Notes: generated by a model not told the origin, from the letters alone. DNA of 64,000 nt from CAZWRN01 sp964446685 (GCA_964446685.1 CAYUPO010000007.1:1-64000); one strand, 5' to 3'; positions 44,021 to 51,900 are shown, numbered from the stretch's first letter. Numbers and translations: made by a program.

Positions 44021-44725
44021 TTATGATTTCCTAAAGTTTAACTCTTTCCATAATTTCATCAAGTCCAGAAAACTTTTGAAAACCACTGACAAATTTGCTC
44101 CTGTTGGTACTCCGTGAATTCGCGGATAGTGATGAACTCCTACCTCAGCGAATTTATATCCTTTTAATTTAGCTTTAATCAACATTTCGATCTGAGTCAC
44201 TTTCTCTTCCGAATTAATCGGCAAAATACCCTCAAAGACCTCTTTTTTTATCATTTTAAAACCGCATGAATAATCTCTGACATTTAAACCTAAAACAATC
44301 ATCGCCAGCATCTTCCATCCCCAGGTAAAAATTCGTCTTTGAAAAGGATCAGCTCTGTTTAAACGGTATCCTAAAATAACATCAGCTTCATCTGTTTTGT
44401 CCAGCATTTTTTTTACTTCAGCAAATTTAAACTGACCATCTGAATCAGCAAAAACAACCCAGGAATATTTAGCTTCTGTGAAACCCGTTTTAAGTGCCCG
44501 ACCATAGCCTTTGTTTCCCTGATGATTAATTAACCTGACTTCCGGATACTTCTGAGTAAGTTTTCCGACTTCTTCAGCAGTCCCATCTTTTGATCCATCA
44601 TTTATCACCAAAATCTCCCACTCCAGCGGTAAAGATTTTAAAACTAATACAGCATCCTCAACTGTCGAGTTGATGTTTTTCTCTTCATTAAAAGCGGGGA
44701 AAAAAACAGAAAGTGACTTTATCAT
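44021..44725 (-). CDS. GT2 polyprenyl-phosphate mannose synthase-like
   Basis: From the ATG at 44725 the protein has 234 residues; a TTG at 44734 is also in frame. It contains LSVFFPAFNEEKNI, VINDGSKDGT, NKGYGRALKTGF, and the metal site FADSDGQF (92-99), followed by DYSCGFKMIKKEV. This is the pattern of dolichyl-phosphate mannose synthases lacking a membrane anchor. It is divergent from the PIG-V-like gene at 44765, with 39 bp between the ATGs, and is separated from the downstream operon by an inverted repeat. It should supply donor to GT-C enzymes. Confidence 0.85.
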   Translation of the reverse strand: MIKSLSVFFPAFNEEKNINSTVEDAVLVLKSLPLEWEILVINDGSKDGTAEEVGKLTQKYPEVRLINHQGNKGYGRALKTGFTEAKYSWVVFADSDGQFKFAEVKKMLDKTDEADVILGYRLNRADPFQRRIFTWGWKMLAMIVLGLNVRDYSCGFKMIKKEVFEGILPINSEEKVTQIEMLIKAKLKGYKFAEVGVHHYPRIHGVPTGANLSVVFKSFLDLMKLWKELNFRKS

Positions 44726-44764
44726 ATCAGACAAAAAAATTCGGCTGTTATCAGCCTTAAATAT

Positions 44765-45970
44765 ATGCTAGCATTAAATGCAGAGATAGTCACTATGACA
44801 CAACAACTTCAAAAAACTTTAAGAGACCTGCTTCTGATCACACTTTTTACTCTTTGTATCAGCTTTATTATCTGGTTACCTCATCTACTTCATTTAAATT
44901 TTTACGGATTAAATTTCAGTCAGGGTTTTGACACTATTTATCGTAATTATGATGGACTGGAATATGTTGTAATTGCTAAGTCACTTTATTTTCCTGAATT
45001 ACTGAAAGATATTCCTCAGTCACTGCCAAGCATTTACTATGCAGCACATTTTCCGGGTTATTCATTGGCAATTCTAGCTTTGGCTCCTCTTTTGGGCTAT
45101 CTCAAATCAATGCTATTTGTATCTCTTTTATTTACTATTTTATCTGCCTGGATGTTTTATCTTTTAGTCAAAGACTTTGAGCTGACCAAACATCCACTCT
45201 GGTTAACTTTCCTATTTCTGATTTTGCCTGCCAGATGGGTCATCATTCATTCAGTCGGATCATCCGAGACCATGTTTATCTTTTTTGTAATTGCTGCACT
45301 TTATTTTCTGATGAAATATGAAGCTTCTCAAAAATGGGGTTTTATTTATCTGACCGGATTATTTGGTTTAGGAGCACAAATCACCCGACCTCCTGGAGCG
45401 CTACTGGCTCTGGCTATTGGAATATATCTTTTATGGAAGATAATCAGATCCAAAGAAAATGTTTTTAAATCAATTGGCGCTACAATTTATCGTTATCATC
45501 CATTATTATTTATCCCTTTAGCTCTAATTGCAGTTTTTAGTTGGTATCAGTTAGCTTATGGTGATTTCTTCGCCTATTTTAAAACCGGGGATAATATTCA
45601 TTTGGTATTTCCGCCATATCAGGTATTTAACAAAGAACAGTTTTGGGTCGGAGAGATCTGGTTAGAGGATATTATTTATGTTTTTATCTTAGGATTTTTA
45701 GGTGTAATGTACCTTTTTAAGCAAAAACTTTATCCACTGGCTTTTTTTGTTCTGATTTATTTATTAGCTACCATTTTTGTAACTCACCGTGACATTTCCA
45801 GATATGCCGCACCTATTTTCCCTTTTTTAATAATAGCCTTTGAAAAAATACTTACTACAAAAGAGTTTAAAATAGTCACTCTGATTATTGCTTTGGCAAT
45901 ATATTTATATACCCAGAATTTTCTTTTAAATAATACCGGCCCTTATCCAAATGTAGGCTGGTTTAATTAA
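44765..45970 (+). CDS. PIG-V-like GT-C glycosyltransferase
   Basis: The 401-residue product has about ten hydrophobic segments. NYDGLEYVVIAKSLY (61-75) and HFPGYSLAILALAPL (95-109) correspond to the acidic first loop and FFPLYP motif of the PIG-V-like protein at 5392-6645. GSSETMFIFFVIAALYF is the equivalent of YTESLFLFLS. There is no large C-terminal domain. A second ATG at 44795 is in frame and also possible as start. It is followed after 1 bp by a small unknown gene, so the two are probably co-transcribed. Confidence 0.75.
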   Translation: MLALNAEIVTMTQQLQKTLRDLLLITLFTLCISFIIWLPHLLHLNFYGLNFSQGFDTIYRNYDGLEYVVIAKSLYFPELLKDIPQSLPSIYYAAHFPGYSLAILALAPLLGYLKSMLFVSLLFTILSAWMFYLLVKDFELTKHPLWLTFLFLILPARWVIIHSVGSSETMFIFFVIAALYFLMKYEASQKWGFIYLTGLFGLGAQITRPPGALLALAIGIYLLWKIIRSKENVFKSIGATIYRYHPLLFIPLALIAVFSWYQLAYGDFFAYFKTGDNIHLVFPPYQVFNKEQFWVGEIWLEDIIYVFILGFLGVMYLFKQKLYPLAFFVLIYLLATIFVTHRDISRYAAPIFPFLIIAFEKILTTKEFKIVTLIIALAIYLYTQNFLLNNTGPYPNVGWFN

Positions 45971-45971
45971 G

Positions 45972-46469
45972 ATGTTACTTAGTTCATCTGATTTAATCTA
46001 TTCATCGTCTCTGATATCAAAAGCCTTTTTTTGGGCTAATATTGACAATACAAATACCTCAAACAAACAGTTTAAAGTTTTTTTATATCCAAATAGGATT
46101 TCTATTGGTTCTGTTGAACCACAAAACTCGCTGATGAATCCTGGAAACGAAACTTCTACATTTACTGAAGAAAAAACAATTCTTATTAGTGATTTAAAAG
46201 AAATCCAAATATTACCAAATTCAGATATATTTACCCGAACTTATATAATTTTTAATAACAATGAAATTAAAAAAATAAATTGGTTTACTTCTGAATTAAC
46301 TGATTTTCTGTCTAAATTAAATCCACTTTTACCAAAGAAAGTAAAAATAACTAATACAACTATTCAACAGGAAAAAATTAAAAATAAAATTAAATTTGGT
46401 TTCTCAATTTTGGGATTATTACTTGTAATATCAGTTATAACCTACTTTTACTTTAAGCTATTTATTTAA
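45972..46469 (+). CDS. Unknown tail-anchored protein
   Basis: I do not recognise this 165-residue protein. Residues 1-125 are soluble with alternating beta-like hydrophobic stretches (FKVFLYPNRISIGS, TILISDLKEIQIL, RTYIIFNNNEIKKINW), which recalls a PH-like or GRAM-like membrane-binding fold; this is a guess from pattern only. Residues 138-163 form one strong transmembrane helix at the very C-terminus, so the protein should face the cytoplasm. Composition is rich in Asn and Lys like nearby genes. It starts 1 bp after the PIG-V-like gene and could regulate or hold that enzyme. Confidence 0.6.
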   Translation: MLLSSSDLIYSSSLISKAFFWANIDNTNTSNKQFKVFLYPNRISIGSVEPQNSLMNPGNETSTFTEEKTILISDLKEIQILPNSDIFTRTYIIFNNNEIKKINWFTSELTDFLSKLNPLLPKKVKITNTTIQQEKIKNKIKFGFSILGLLLVISVITYFYFKLFI

Positions 46470-46481
46470 ATTATTCTGAGG

Positions 46482-46498
46482 AAAGATTAATCTTTTTT
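46482..46498 (+). terminator. Possible weak terminator between convergent genes
   Basis: The perfect palindrome AAAGATTAATCTTT is followed by further T residues. It lies 13 bases after the stop of the unknown plus-strand gene and overlaps the end of the convergent GT2-GtrA gene. The stem is AT-rich and short. Confidence 0.35.
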
Positions 46499-47671
46499 AT
46501 GTCTCCAGGTAACAAAGTGATTGACAATAAAGTTCCAGGCCATTACAGGCGGGATTGTTGCAAAGAAATAAAAATTGTTATAGGCAATATGCTTATTCCC
46601 AATCCAGATAAATCCATCTCCAAAAATCTCGTGCAAACCCTTAACTATCAATACTGCAATACCCAGACCAACTGAACTAACCGCTACAAATGTTCCAAAT
46701 TTTCGGAAATAATTATCATTATTTTTTCTGCCTCTGAATGTCCAGATATCGTTTAATACAAAATTGTTTACAATTGCAATCGCCGTTGAAATACCTTTAG
46801 CTGAAGCTGGTGGAAATCCATAATAATTAATCAGTATTTTATAAAACAAAAAATCAATTACTGTTCCAGTTGCTCCGACAACCGCAAATTTAAACAAAAC
46901 TTTTGCTCGTCTGCTTAGTTTATAAAAAGGAATCGGGAGTCCCATTTTATGAAGCCTGGCATCAATTGAGTACATAATAACGTCATAGGTATAGTTAAAT
47001 GTTTTATTTTTGGAATACCCTTCGGCCCTATTTTTAAAAACTAAAGGAACCTCTTTGTATTTTGCTCCAGCCAAGATAGCCTCATTTAAAAAAGCTGGCT
47101 GAATAATAAAAGTGTTTTCTCTCCAAGGCATACGGTCCAGATTTATTTTTTTAAATATCTCCGGAGTAAATGCTCTGGCTGAATTGGTAACTTCCTGAAT
47201 ATTAAAAGGTCCCATGATCAATCTGACAACCCATGATGCACCCAAACTAAAAATCTGCCGTGAAAGGGACAGATTATTTTTTCCTCCAGGAACAAAACGG
47301 GAACCCAAAGCCAGTGTATACCCATCTTCAATCGCCTTAACCAATTTAGGCAAAACAGCAACGTCAACCTGTCCATCAGCATCAAGCTGAGCCATTATGT
47401 CGGGATTTAGATTTTTTAATGAATACAGATGCCCCTCGATAATTCCTACACCAAGTCCGGGACCAACATTCAGATAATGAATCCGGGGATTTTCTTTGGC
47501 CATTTTAGCCGCAATTTTGCCTGTACCATCCGGTGAATTACTGTCTGTAATCACAATTTCGATCCGCCAGCCAGACATTGTTTTTTCCTGGGCCAAAACT
47601 TCAGCGGCAAATTTTTCAATATTTTCTTTCTCATTAAATGTAGGCAAAACTACGACGACTTTTTTCGACAT
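46487..47671 (-). CDS. GT2 polyprenyl-phosphate mannose synthase fused to GtrA domain
   Basis: Residues 1-235 of this 394-residue protein are a DPM-like GT2 domain: VVVVLPTFNEKENI (5-18), SNSPDGTGKIA and the acidic LDADGQVD (96-103). Residues about 261-390 are a GtrA domain of four membrane helices (FAVVGATGTVIDFLFYK at its start and WNFIVNHFVTWRHKK at its end). GtrA proteins are thought to move polyprenyl-phosphate sugars across the membrane. One protein can thus make a lipid-linked sugar and help flip it to the GT-C enzymes outside. It ends the glycosyltransferase island and has its own start at 47671. Confidence 0.9.
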   Translation of the reverse strand: MSKKVVVVLPTFNEKENIEKFAAEVLAQEKTMSGWRIEIVITDSNSPDGTGKIAAKMAKENPRIHYLNVGPGLGVGIIEGHLYSLKNLNPDIMAQLDADGQVDVAVLPKLVKAIEDGYTLALGSRFVPGGKNNLSLSRQIFSLGASWVVRLIMGPFNIQEVTNSARAFTPEIFKKINLDRMPWRENTFIIQPAFLNEAILAGAKYKEVPLVFKNRAEGYSKNKTFNYTYDVIMYSIDARLHKMGLPIPFYKLSRRAKVLFKFAVVGATGTVIDFLFYKILINYYGFPPASAKGISTAIAIVNNFVLNDIWTFRGRKNNDNYFRKFGTFVAVSSVGLGIAVLIVKGLHEIFGDGFIWIGNKHIAYNNFYFFATIPPVMAWNFIVNHFVTWRHKKD

Positions 47672-47736
47672 GCATGTAGTGTATGAAAAACAGCCTCAAT
47701 TTACAATGATGGTCTTTTTAACAAACTAACCCGCTA

Positions 47737-47766
47737 ATTCACTTTTGACCTCTTTTAAGCTAAACT
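47737..47766 (+). promoter_or_regulatory. Possible promoter of rmd
   Basis: A -35-like TTCACT and a -10-like TAAACT lie about 18 bases apart; the -10 ends six bases before the ATG of rmd, so transcription would begin at the start codon. No Shine-Dalgarno sequence is present. Confidence 0.4.
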
Positions 47767-47772
47767 CAGACT

Positions 47773-48705
47773 ATGAAGAAAGTATTAATTACTGGCGTTA
47801 ATGGTTTTGTTGGACAACACCTACTCTCAGTCTTAAAAGAATATTCGGTAATCGGTTTAACCCATGGTGGAGAATTATCTAACAGTCAAAATCAGGTATT
47901 TCATTCAGGAAATATTTTAGACAACCATTTTTTGGAGGAGATCATCGCCAGATACGAACCTGAATATATTGTTCATCTAGCAGCCATTGCTCCCACCAAT
48001 TATAAAGATGCAGAACAGGTTTTTAAAATTAATTTATTAGGTACAAATAATCTTTATCAGGCTGTCATCAATCTGAAATCCAAAATCTTAAATCCAAAAA
48101 TTCTTTATATCTCCTCCGCCGAAGTCTATGGAAAAACCAATAATCCGGAAAACATCACCGAAGACTCACTACTTAACCCACTTAACTATTATGGCAGCAG
48201 CAAAGTTGCCGCTGACAGACTGACATTTCAAGTATCCGTCAGCCATGGCCTAAATACCGTCATAGTCAGGCCTTTTAACCATGCCGGTCCTGGTCAGGGT
48301 TTAGGATTTTTTGTTCCCGATATGTGTTCCCAAATTAGTGAGATAAAAAAAGGGACAAAACCTCCAGTTATTTCCGTCGGAAATCTTGAAAGCACCAGAG
48401 ATATATCTGATGTCAGAGATGTAGTAAATGGATACAAATTATTAATGGAAAATGACACTACCCCAGGAGATATATTTAATATCTGTTCTGGAAAAGGAAT
48501 AACAATGCAGGAGTTATTAAATAAACTCATTGCTCATGCTGGTAAAGAAATAGAAATCCAATCAGATCCTGAAAAAATGCGTCCATCAGACAACCCTATC
48601 TCAGTTGGAAATCACGACAAAATAACCAACCAATTCAACTGGAATCCCACCCACAACCTAGATCAAACATTAGAAGATACTCTCCAATATTGGCGAAATA
48701 AGTAA
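47773..48705 (+). CDS. rmd: GDP-4-dehydro-6-deoxy-D-mannose reductase (GDP-D-rhamnose synthase)
   Basis: This extended SDR of 310 residues has the Rossmann motif TGVNGFVG at 7-14 and the catalytic Tyr140/Lys144 in YYGSSK, with Ser114-Ser115 before AEVYG. RPFNHAGPGQGLGFFVPD and VGNLESTRDISDVRDVVNGY are close to family hallmarks of Rmd, which reduces the product of Gmd to GDP-D-rhamnose. The next gene on the same strand is gmd, 292 bp later, beyond a repeat. RfbD-like or TDP-sugar reductase roles are less likely, given RPFNH and the context. Confidence 0.85.
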   Translation: MKKVLITGVNGFVGQHLLSVLKEYSVIGLTHGGELSNSQNQVFHSGNILDNHFLEEIIARYEPEYIVHLAAIAPTNYKDAEQVFKINLLGTNNLYQAVINLKSKILNPKILYISSAEVYGKTNNPENITEDSLLNPLNYYGSSKVAADRLTFQVSVSHGLNTVIVRPFNHAGPGQGLGFFVPDMCSQISEIKKGTKPPVISVGNLESTRDISDVRDVVNGYKLLMENDTTPGDIFNICSGKGITMQELLNKLIAHAGKEIEIQSDPEKMRPSDNPISVGNHDKITNQFNWNPTHNLDQTLEDTLQYWRNK

Positions 48706-48732
48706 ACATACCTGGCGAAACAAGATTGTAAC

Positions 48733-48889
48733 TGTCATTGCGAGCGAAATTATTAGGAATTAACGCGCGGCAATCTGTATTTCAGAATCAACTAAGTTAC
48801 AAGGTTCATTCCTGGTTGCGAGATTGCTTCGTCACTACGTTCCTCGCAATGACGGTCACCGTCTTGCTCGTTCCTCGCAATGACGCAAA
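48733..48889. repeat. GTCATTGCGAG-type inverted repeat, copy 1
   Basis: The left end GTCATTGCGAGCGAAAT and the right end GTTCCTCGCAATGACGG are complementary at their tips. Inner parts CAATCT and AGATTGCTTCG pair as well. To its right an extra unit ending CTCGCAATGACG is appended (to 48885). The spacer 48706-48997 also has an 8 bp repeat at 48915-48940 and otherwise holds no gene. Confidence 0.75.
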
Positions 48890-48914
48890 TCCAATCAACT
48901 ACTATTTTACTGAT

Positions 48915-48942
48915 TAACTAATTCACTAATTCACTAATTCAC
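48915..48942. repeat. Octamer tandem repeat ACTAATTC
   Basis: Three or more ACTAATTC units in tandem lie about 55 bases before gmd. They are similar in style to the heptamer repeats elsewhere in the window and to the AACTAATTAAC units at 60935-60972. Confidence 0.65.
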
Positions 48943-48997
48943 CAGTTTCATACTGCCATTGACTTTACCTCAGGAATATTTTAAGGTAATTGCAGTC

Positions 48998-50002
48998 ATG
49001 TCAAAAACAGCAGTTATCGTTGGTATCACCTCTCAGGACGGCTCTTATCTTGCCGACTTACTTTTAGAAAAAGGCTATACCGTTGTTGGTACTATCCGCC
49101 GGTCAACCAATTTTTATCATCCCAATATTTCTCATCTTTTAGGGAAAGTAATTATTGAAGCAGCTGATCTGACAGACTCAACTTCATTAGAAGAAGTCAT
49201 CAAAAAACATCAGCCGGATGAAATTTACAACATTGCAGCTCAATCAGTTCCGGCAGACTCCTGGTCACATCCTTTTTACACTGGTGAAGTCACAGCACTA
49301 GGTGTTGTCAGGGTTTTGGAAGCAGCCCGCAAATTTGCCCCTCACGCTAAAATTTATCAGGCCACTTCCCGGGAAGTTTTTGGTAATATTGAAGCCGAAT
49401 CAGCTACTGAAGAAACACCACTGGATGCCAATAATCCTTATGGAATTGCCAAAGCCTATGCCCATATGATGATTGGTTGTTACCGGGAATCATATGACAT
49501 GTTTGCCTGTGGTGGATACCTTTTTAACCATGAATCACCTAGAAGATCTCTTCATTTTGTAACAAGAAAAATCACAGCCGGTGTCGCCTGCATTAAAAAT
49601 GGCGTCAAAAACCCTCCTTTAAATGAGTTAGGTGAACCATTGGTCGATGCAGATGGCAAACTACATTTAGGACTTTTAGACGCCAAAAGAGACTGGGGAT
49701 ACGCCAAAGAATACGTAGAAGCTATGTGGCTAATGCTACAACAGGATAAACCCCAGGATTTTGTGATTGGTACAAACACCGCCTACACAGTTAAAGATTT
49801 CTGTAAAGCGGCCTTTTCCGAAGTTGGTCTGAACTGGGAAGATCATGTAGTATCCAACCAAAAATTAATGCGCCCAACCGAGATCAAAGAATTAAAAGGC
49901 GACGCGACCAAAGCCAAACAAATCCTAGGCTGGGAACCCAAAACCAGTTTCGAAGACCTAGTAAAAATAATGGTCCAAGCCGACCTCGAAAGATTTAAGT
50001 AA
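48998..50002 (+). CDS. gmd: GDP-mannose 4,6-dehydratase
   Basis: The protein has 334 residues from the ATG at 48998; a TTG at 48959 is in frame but lies near repeat DNA. GITSQDGSYLADLL (9-22) is the Gmd-type NADP-binding motif, Tyr148/Lys152 in NPYGIAKAYAH are catalytic, and LFNHESPRR (175-183) and RDWGYAKEYVEAMW are hallmarks. Gmd makes GDP-4-keto-6-deoxy-D-mannose, the substrate of both Rmd and Fcl. Two usual motifs are altered: AQSVPADSW in place of AQSHVxxSF, and ATSREVFG in place of STSELYG; Ser124 and Glu126 still provide the needed residues. The rmd gene precedes it; fcl is far away. Confidence 0.9.
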   Translation: MSKTAVIVGITSQDGSYLADLLLEKGYTVVGTIRRSTNFYHPNISHLLGKVIIEAADLTDSTSLEEVIKKHQPDEIYNIAAQSVPADSWSHPFYTGEVTALGVVRVLEAARKFAPHAKIYQATSREVFGNIEAESATEETPLDANNPYGIAKAYAHMMIGCYRESYDMFACGGYLFNHESPRRSLHFVTRKITAGVACIKNGVKNPPLNELGEPLVDADGKLHLGLLDAKRDWGYAKEYVEAMWLMLQQDKPQDFVIGTNTAYTVKDFCKAAFSEVGLNWEDHVVSNQKLMRPTEIKELKGDATKAKQILGWEPKTSFEDLVKIMVQADLERFK

Positions 50003-50010
50003 AATTTAAC

Positions 50011-50196
50011 ATGCCTCGTCTTCAAATACTTGGATTAGTAATTATCATTTGTTCTGTATTAGTACTCGGTATACAGTTGGGACCACTAGCAAATGGCGAA
50101 ATAACTTTGGCTGAATATTTTAAAGCGACCTGGCCTAGCCTTATACCGTTAGCAATTGGAATTTCAATAATTTCGGGCAAGTTTAAGAAGAGTTAA
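50011..50196 (+). CDS. Small two-helix membrane protein
   Basis: This possible protein of 61 residues has two hydrophobic helices (about 6-24 and 42-54) joined by an acidic loop with GEITLAEYFKATWPS, and a basic tail (GKFKKS). It starts 8 bp after gmd and overlaps the convergent rmlD end by 4 bp. The helix-loop-helix order resembles small bacterial DUF5668-like or LiaI-like membrane domains, but I do not recognise it with confidence. Regular composition and positioning support a real gene; the short length leaves doubt. Confidence 0.55.
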   Translation: MPRLQILGLVIIICSVLVLGIQLGPLANGEITLAEYFKATWPSLIPLAIGISIISGKFKKS

Positions 50197-51074
50197 TTTA
50201 TTTTTATTTGTAGAAATTCCTGAATTCCTTCTTTATTTGATTTTAAAATTTCAGTTCCAAATTTTTCTTCAAATTTTTTGACTGACATCCAGCTGTTATG
50301 AGGTCGAGGTGCGATTCTTCCGGCGTTAAATTCGGCGAATTTAACTGGTAATATCTTACTGTTATCCAAATTGGATTGCAGAGCTACTTCTTGTGCAAAA
50401 TCGAAAGGGGTAATACTGTCAGATGAAGCAATCTGCCAGATGCCGCCGGCTTTTTGATCCATGATCTTCTGAAAAGCTCTGACTGCAAAGTCTACAAAAA
50501 CTGGTGTTATCTGTTGATCTTCTATCGCTTTTATCTCTTTACCTTCTTTTAGACTATCCAAGAAAAAACGGGCAAAATCCTTTCTTTTTTCAAAGACAGC
50601 TGAATACGGCATCTCCGGACGGACAATCGTAAAGTTTGGATCAACTGCTAAGACAAACTCTTCGGCCTGTCTTTTGGTTTTGCCATACCAATTGACTGGG
50701 TTTGGTGCATCTTCCTCTGTATAAGGAGAATCAGATTTCTGACCATCAAATACATAGTCTGTTGAAACATGCACTAAATGCTTCCCTGACTTTTGGCATT
50801 CCTGAGCCAAAATTTGCGGGGTTAGCGAGTTCAGCCGATAGACAACCCCACCTTTATCTTCATTTTCATTCTGGCAGTTATCAACATTAGTGATAGCAAC
50901 TAAATTTAAAACCATTTCGGCATCAGAACCAGCCAGATATCTGGCAATTTCTTTTTCATTAAGCAGATCAAGATCATCATGTGAAGGAGAATCAATAGTA
51001 AATGCATCCTTAGTAAGTTCTCTAAAACGAGAACCTACCAAACCACTCCCACCTAATACAATTATTTTTTTCAT
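50193..51074 (-). CDS. rmlD: dTDP-4-dehydrorhamnose reductase
   Basis: This SDR of 293 residues performs the last step of dTDP-L-rhamnose synthesis, NADPH-dependent reduction of dTDP-4-keto-L-rhamnose. VLGGSGLVGS (6-15) binds the nucleotide, STDYVFDG (104-111) and Tyr130/Lys134 in WYGKTKRQAE are the catalytic set. RPEMPYSAVF and ITPVFVDFAVRAF follow the family. It lies on the same strand as rmlC, rmlB and rmlA, but a repeat-filled spacer of 277 bp separates it from rmlC. Confidence 0.9.
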   Translation of the reverse strand: MKKIIVLGGSGLVGSRFRELTKDAFTIDSPSHDDLDLLNEKEIARYLAGSDAEMVLNLVAITNVDNCQNENEDKGGVVYRLNSLTPQILAQECQKSGKHLVHVSTDYVFDGQKSDSPYTEEDAPNPVNWYGKTKRQAEEFVLAVDPNFTIVRPEMPYSAVFEKRKDFARFFLDSLKEGKEIKAIEDQQITPVFVDFAVRAFQKIMDQKAGGIWQIASSDSITPFDFAQEVALQSNLDNSKILPVKFAEFNAGRIAPRPHNSWMSVKKFEEKFGTEILKSNKEGIQEFLQIKIN

Positions 51075-51100
51075 ATTTTATATCTAATTTCTACACATTA

Positions 51101-51350
51101 CGTCATTGCGAGCGAAATAACCAAGAATAAAAGGCGAAGCAATCTCGCGTCCTAGAATTACCATTGTAATAAAGTTAACTCTTGGCAACAGATTGCTTCG
51201 TAGTTCGTTCCTCACTCCTCGCAATGACGGTTCCCGTCTTGCTCACTTTGTTCACAATGACGGTTCCCGTCTTGCTCACTTTGTTCACAATGACGGTTCC
51301 CGTCTTGCTCACTTTGTTCACAATGAGCAAGCTCTCGCTACGCGATGACG
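51101..51350. repeat. GTCATTGCGAG-type inverted repeat, copy 2, with expanded end
   Basis: CGTCATTGCGAGCGAAATAA at 51101 faces GATTGCTTCG and CTCGCAATGACGG at 51191-51230, as in copy 1. The right side is expanded into a 33 bp tandem repeat (51223-51321) and closes with GAGCAAGCTCTCGCTACGCG and GATGACGG. It fills the whole spacer between rmlC and rmlD. No open frame of interest is seen. Confidence 0.75.
51223..51321. repeat. 33 bp tandem repeat, three exact units
   Basis: Units at 51223-51255, 51256-51288 and 51289-51321 are identical; each begins AATGACGGTTCCCGTC and ends CTTTGTTCAC. A fourth begins (AATGA) and then changes. CGGTTCCCG-type dyads in each unit could form small hairpins. Confidence 0.9.
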
Positions 51351-51351
51351 G

Positions 51352-51885
51352 TTAAAGAGAGGCTTTGTATTCTAATAAACTTGGATTTTTCTGGTCTTTA
51401 TCTGACAAAAGCGGATTTTCTACCGGCCAATCAATTCCAAGCTCAGGATCATTCCACATTACTCCTGTTTCCGCACCGGATTTGTAATACTGATCTACCT
51501 GATATTCATAGACAGCCTGTTCTGACAAAATCAGATATGAGTTCCCTATTCCCGCCGGCATAAAGACCTTAACCCGGTTGTTATCACCAATCTCTAAAGA
51601 AATATGCTTACCAAAAGTCTGTGAATCTTTTCTTAGATCGACCAGGGTTATAAACACCCTGCCAAATGGCACATAAATCATCTTATCCCAGGGAGCAATG
51701 TGAATTCCTCTTAAAACATCTTTTTGTGAATAAGCATGATTTTCCTGAACATGCACCCATTTTCGACCCAAAGCTTCTTCAAATTCATTTCTTCGCCATG
51801 GCTCACGGAAAAAACCTCTCTCATCTTCAAAAGTTTGTCCGCCTTCTATTATTAAAATACCTGGTATGTCGGTTGTTTTAATCAT
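51352..51885 (-). CDS. rmlC: dTDP-4-dehydrorhamnose 3,5-epimerase family protein
   Basis: From the ATG at 51885 (MIKTTDIPGI) the protein has 177 residues, normal for RmlC; the longer frame to 51972 translates palindromic DNA. The cupin motifs include ERGFFREPW, VLRGIHIAPWDK with the catalytic His62, VDLRKDSQTFG, and the C-terminal VMWNDPELGIDWP. The usual PxGFAHG loop reads PAGIGNSY at 110-117, so the His of that loop is missing. It may still act as RmlC, since the rest of the pathway is here, or be a variant dTDP-sugar epimerase. It lies 95 bp downstream of the rmlB stop. Confidence 0.75.
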   Translation of the reverse strand: MIKTTDIPGILIIEGGQTFEDERGFFREPWRRNEFEEALGRKWVHVQENHAYSQKDVLRGIHIAPWDKMIYVPFGRVFITLVDLRKDSQTFGKHISLEIGDNNRVKVFMPAGIGNSYLILSEQAVYEYQVDQYYKSGAETGVMWNDPELGIDWPVENPLLSDKDQKNPSLLEYKASL

Positions 51886-51900
51886 ATTAATAATGTAATT

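Noticed and set aside
48733..48889. CRISPR array
   Set aside because: The repeats here and at 51101-51350 are inverted or direct without unique spacers of constant length, and no cas gene is present in the window.
50702..50890. Plus-strand frame opposite rmlD
   Set aside because: It is antisense to catalytic motifs of rmlD and has no independent support.
51223..51321. Integron- or phage-type attachment site
   Set aside because: There is no integrase gene or tRNA nearby; the three 33 bp copies are contiguous, as in simple tandem duplication.
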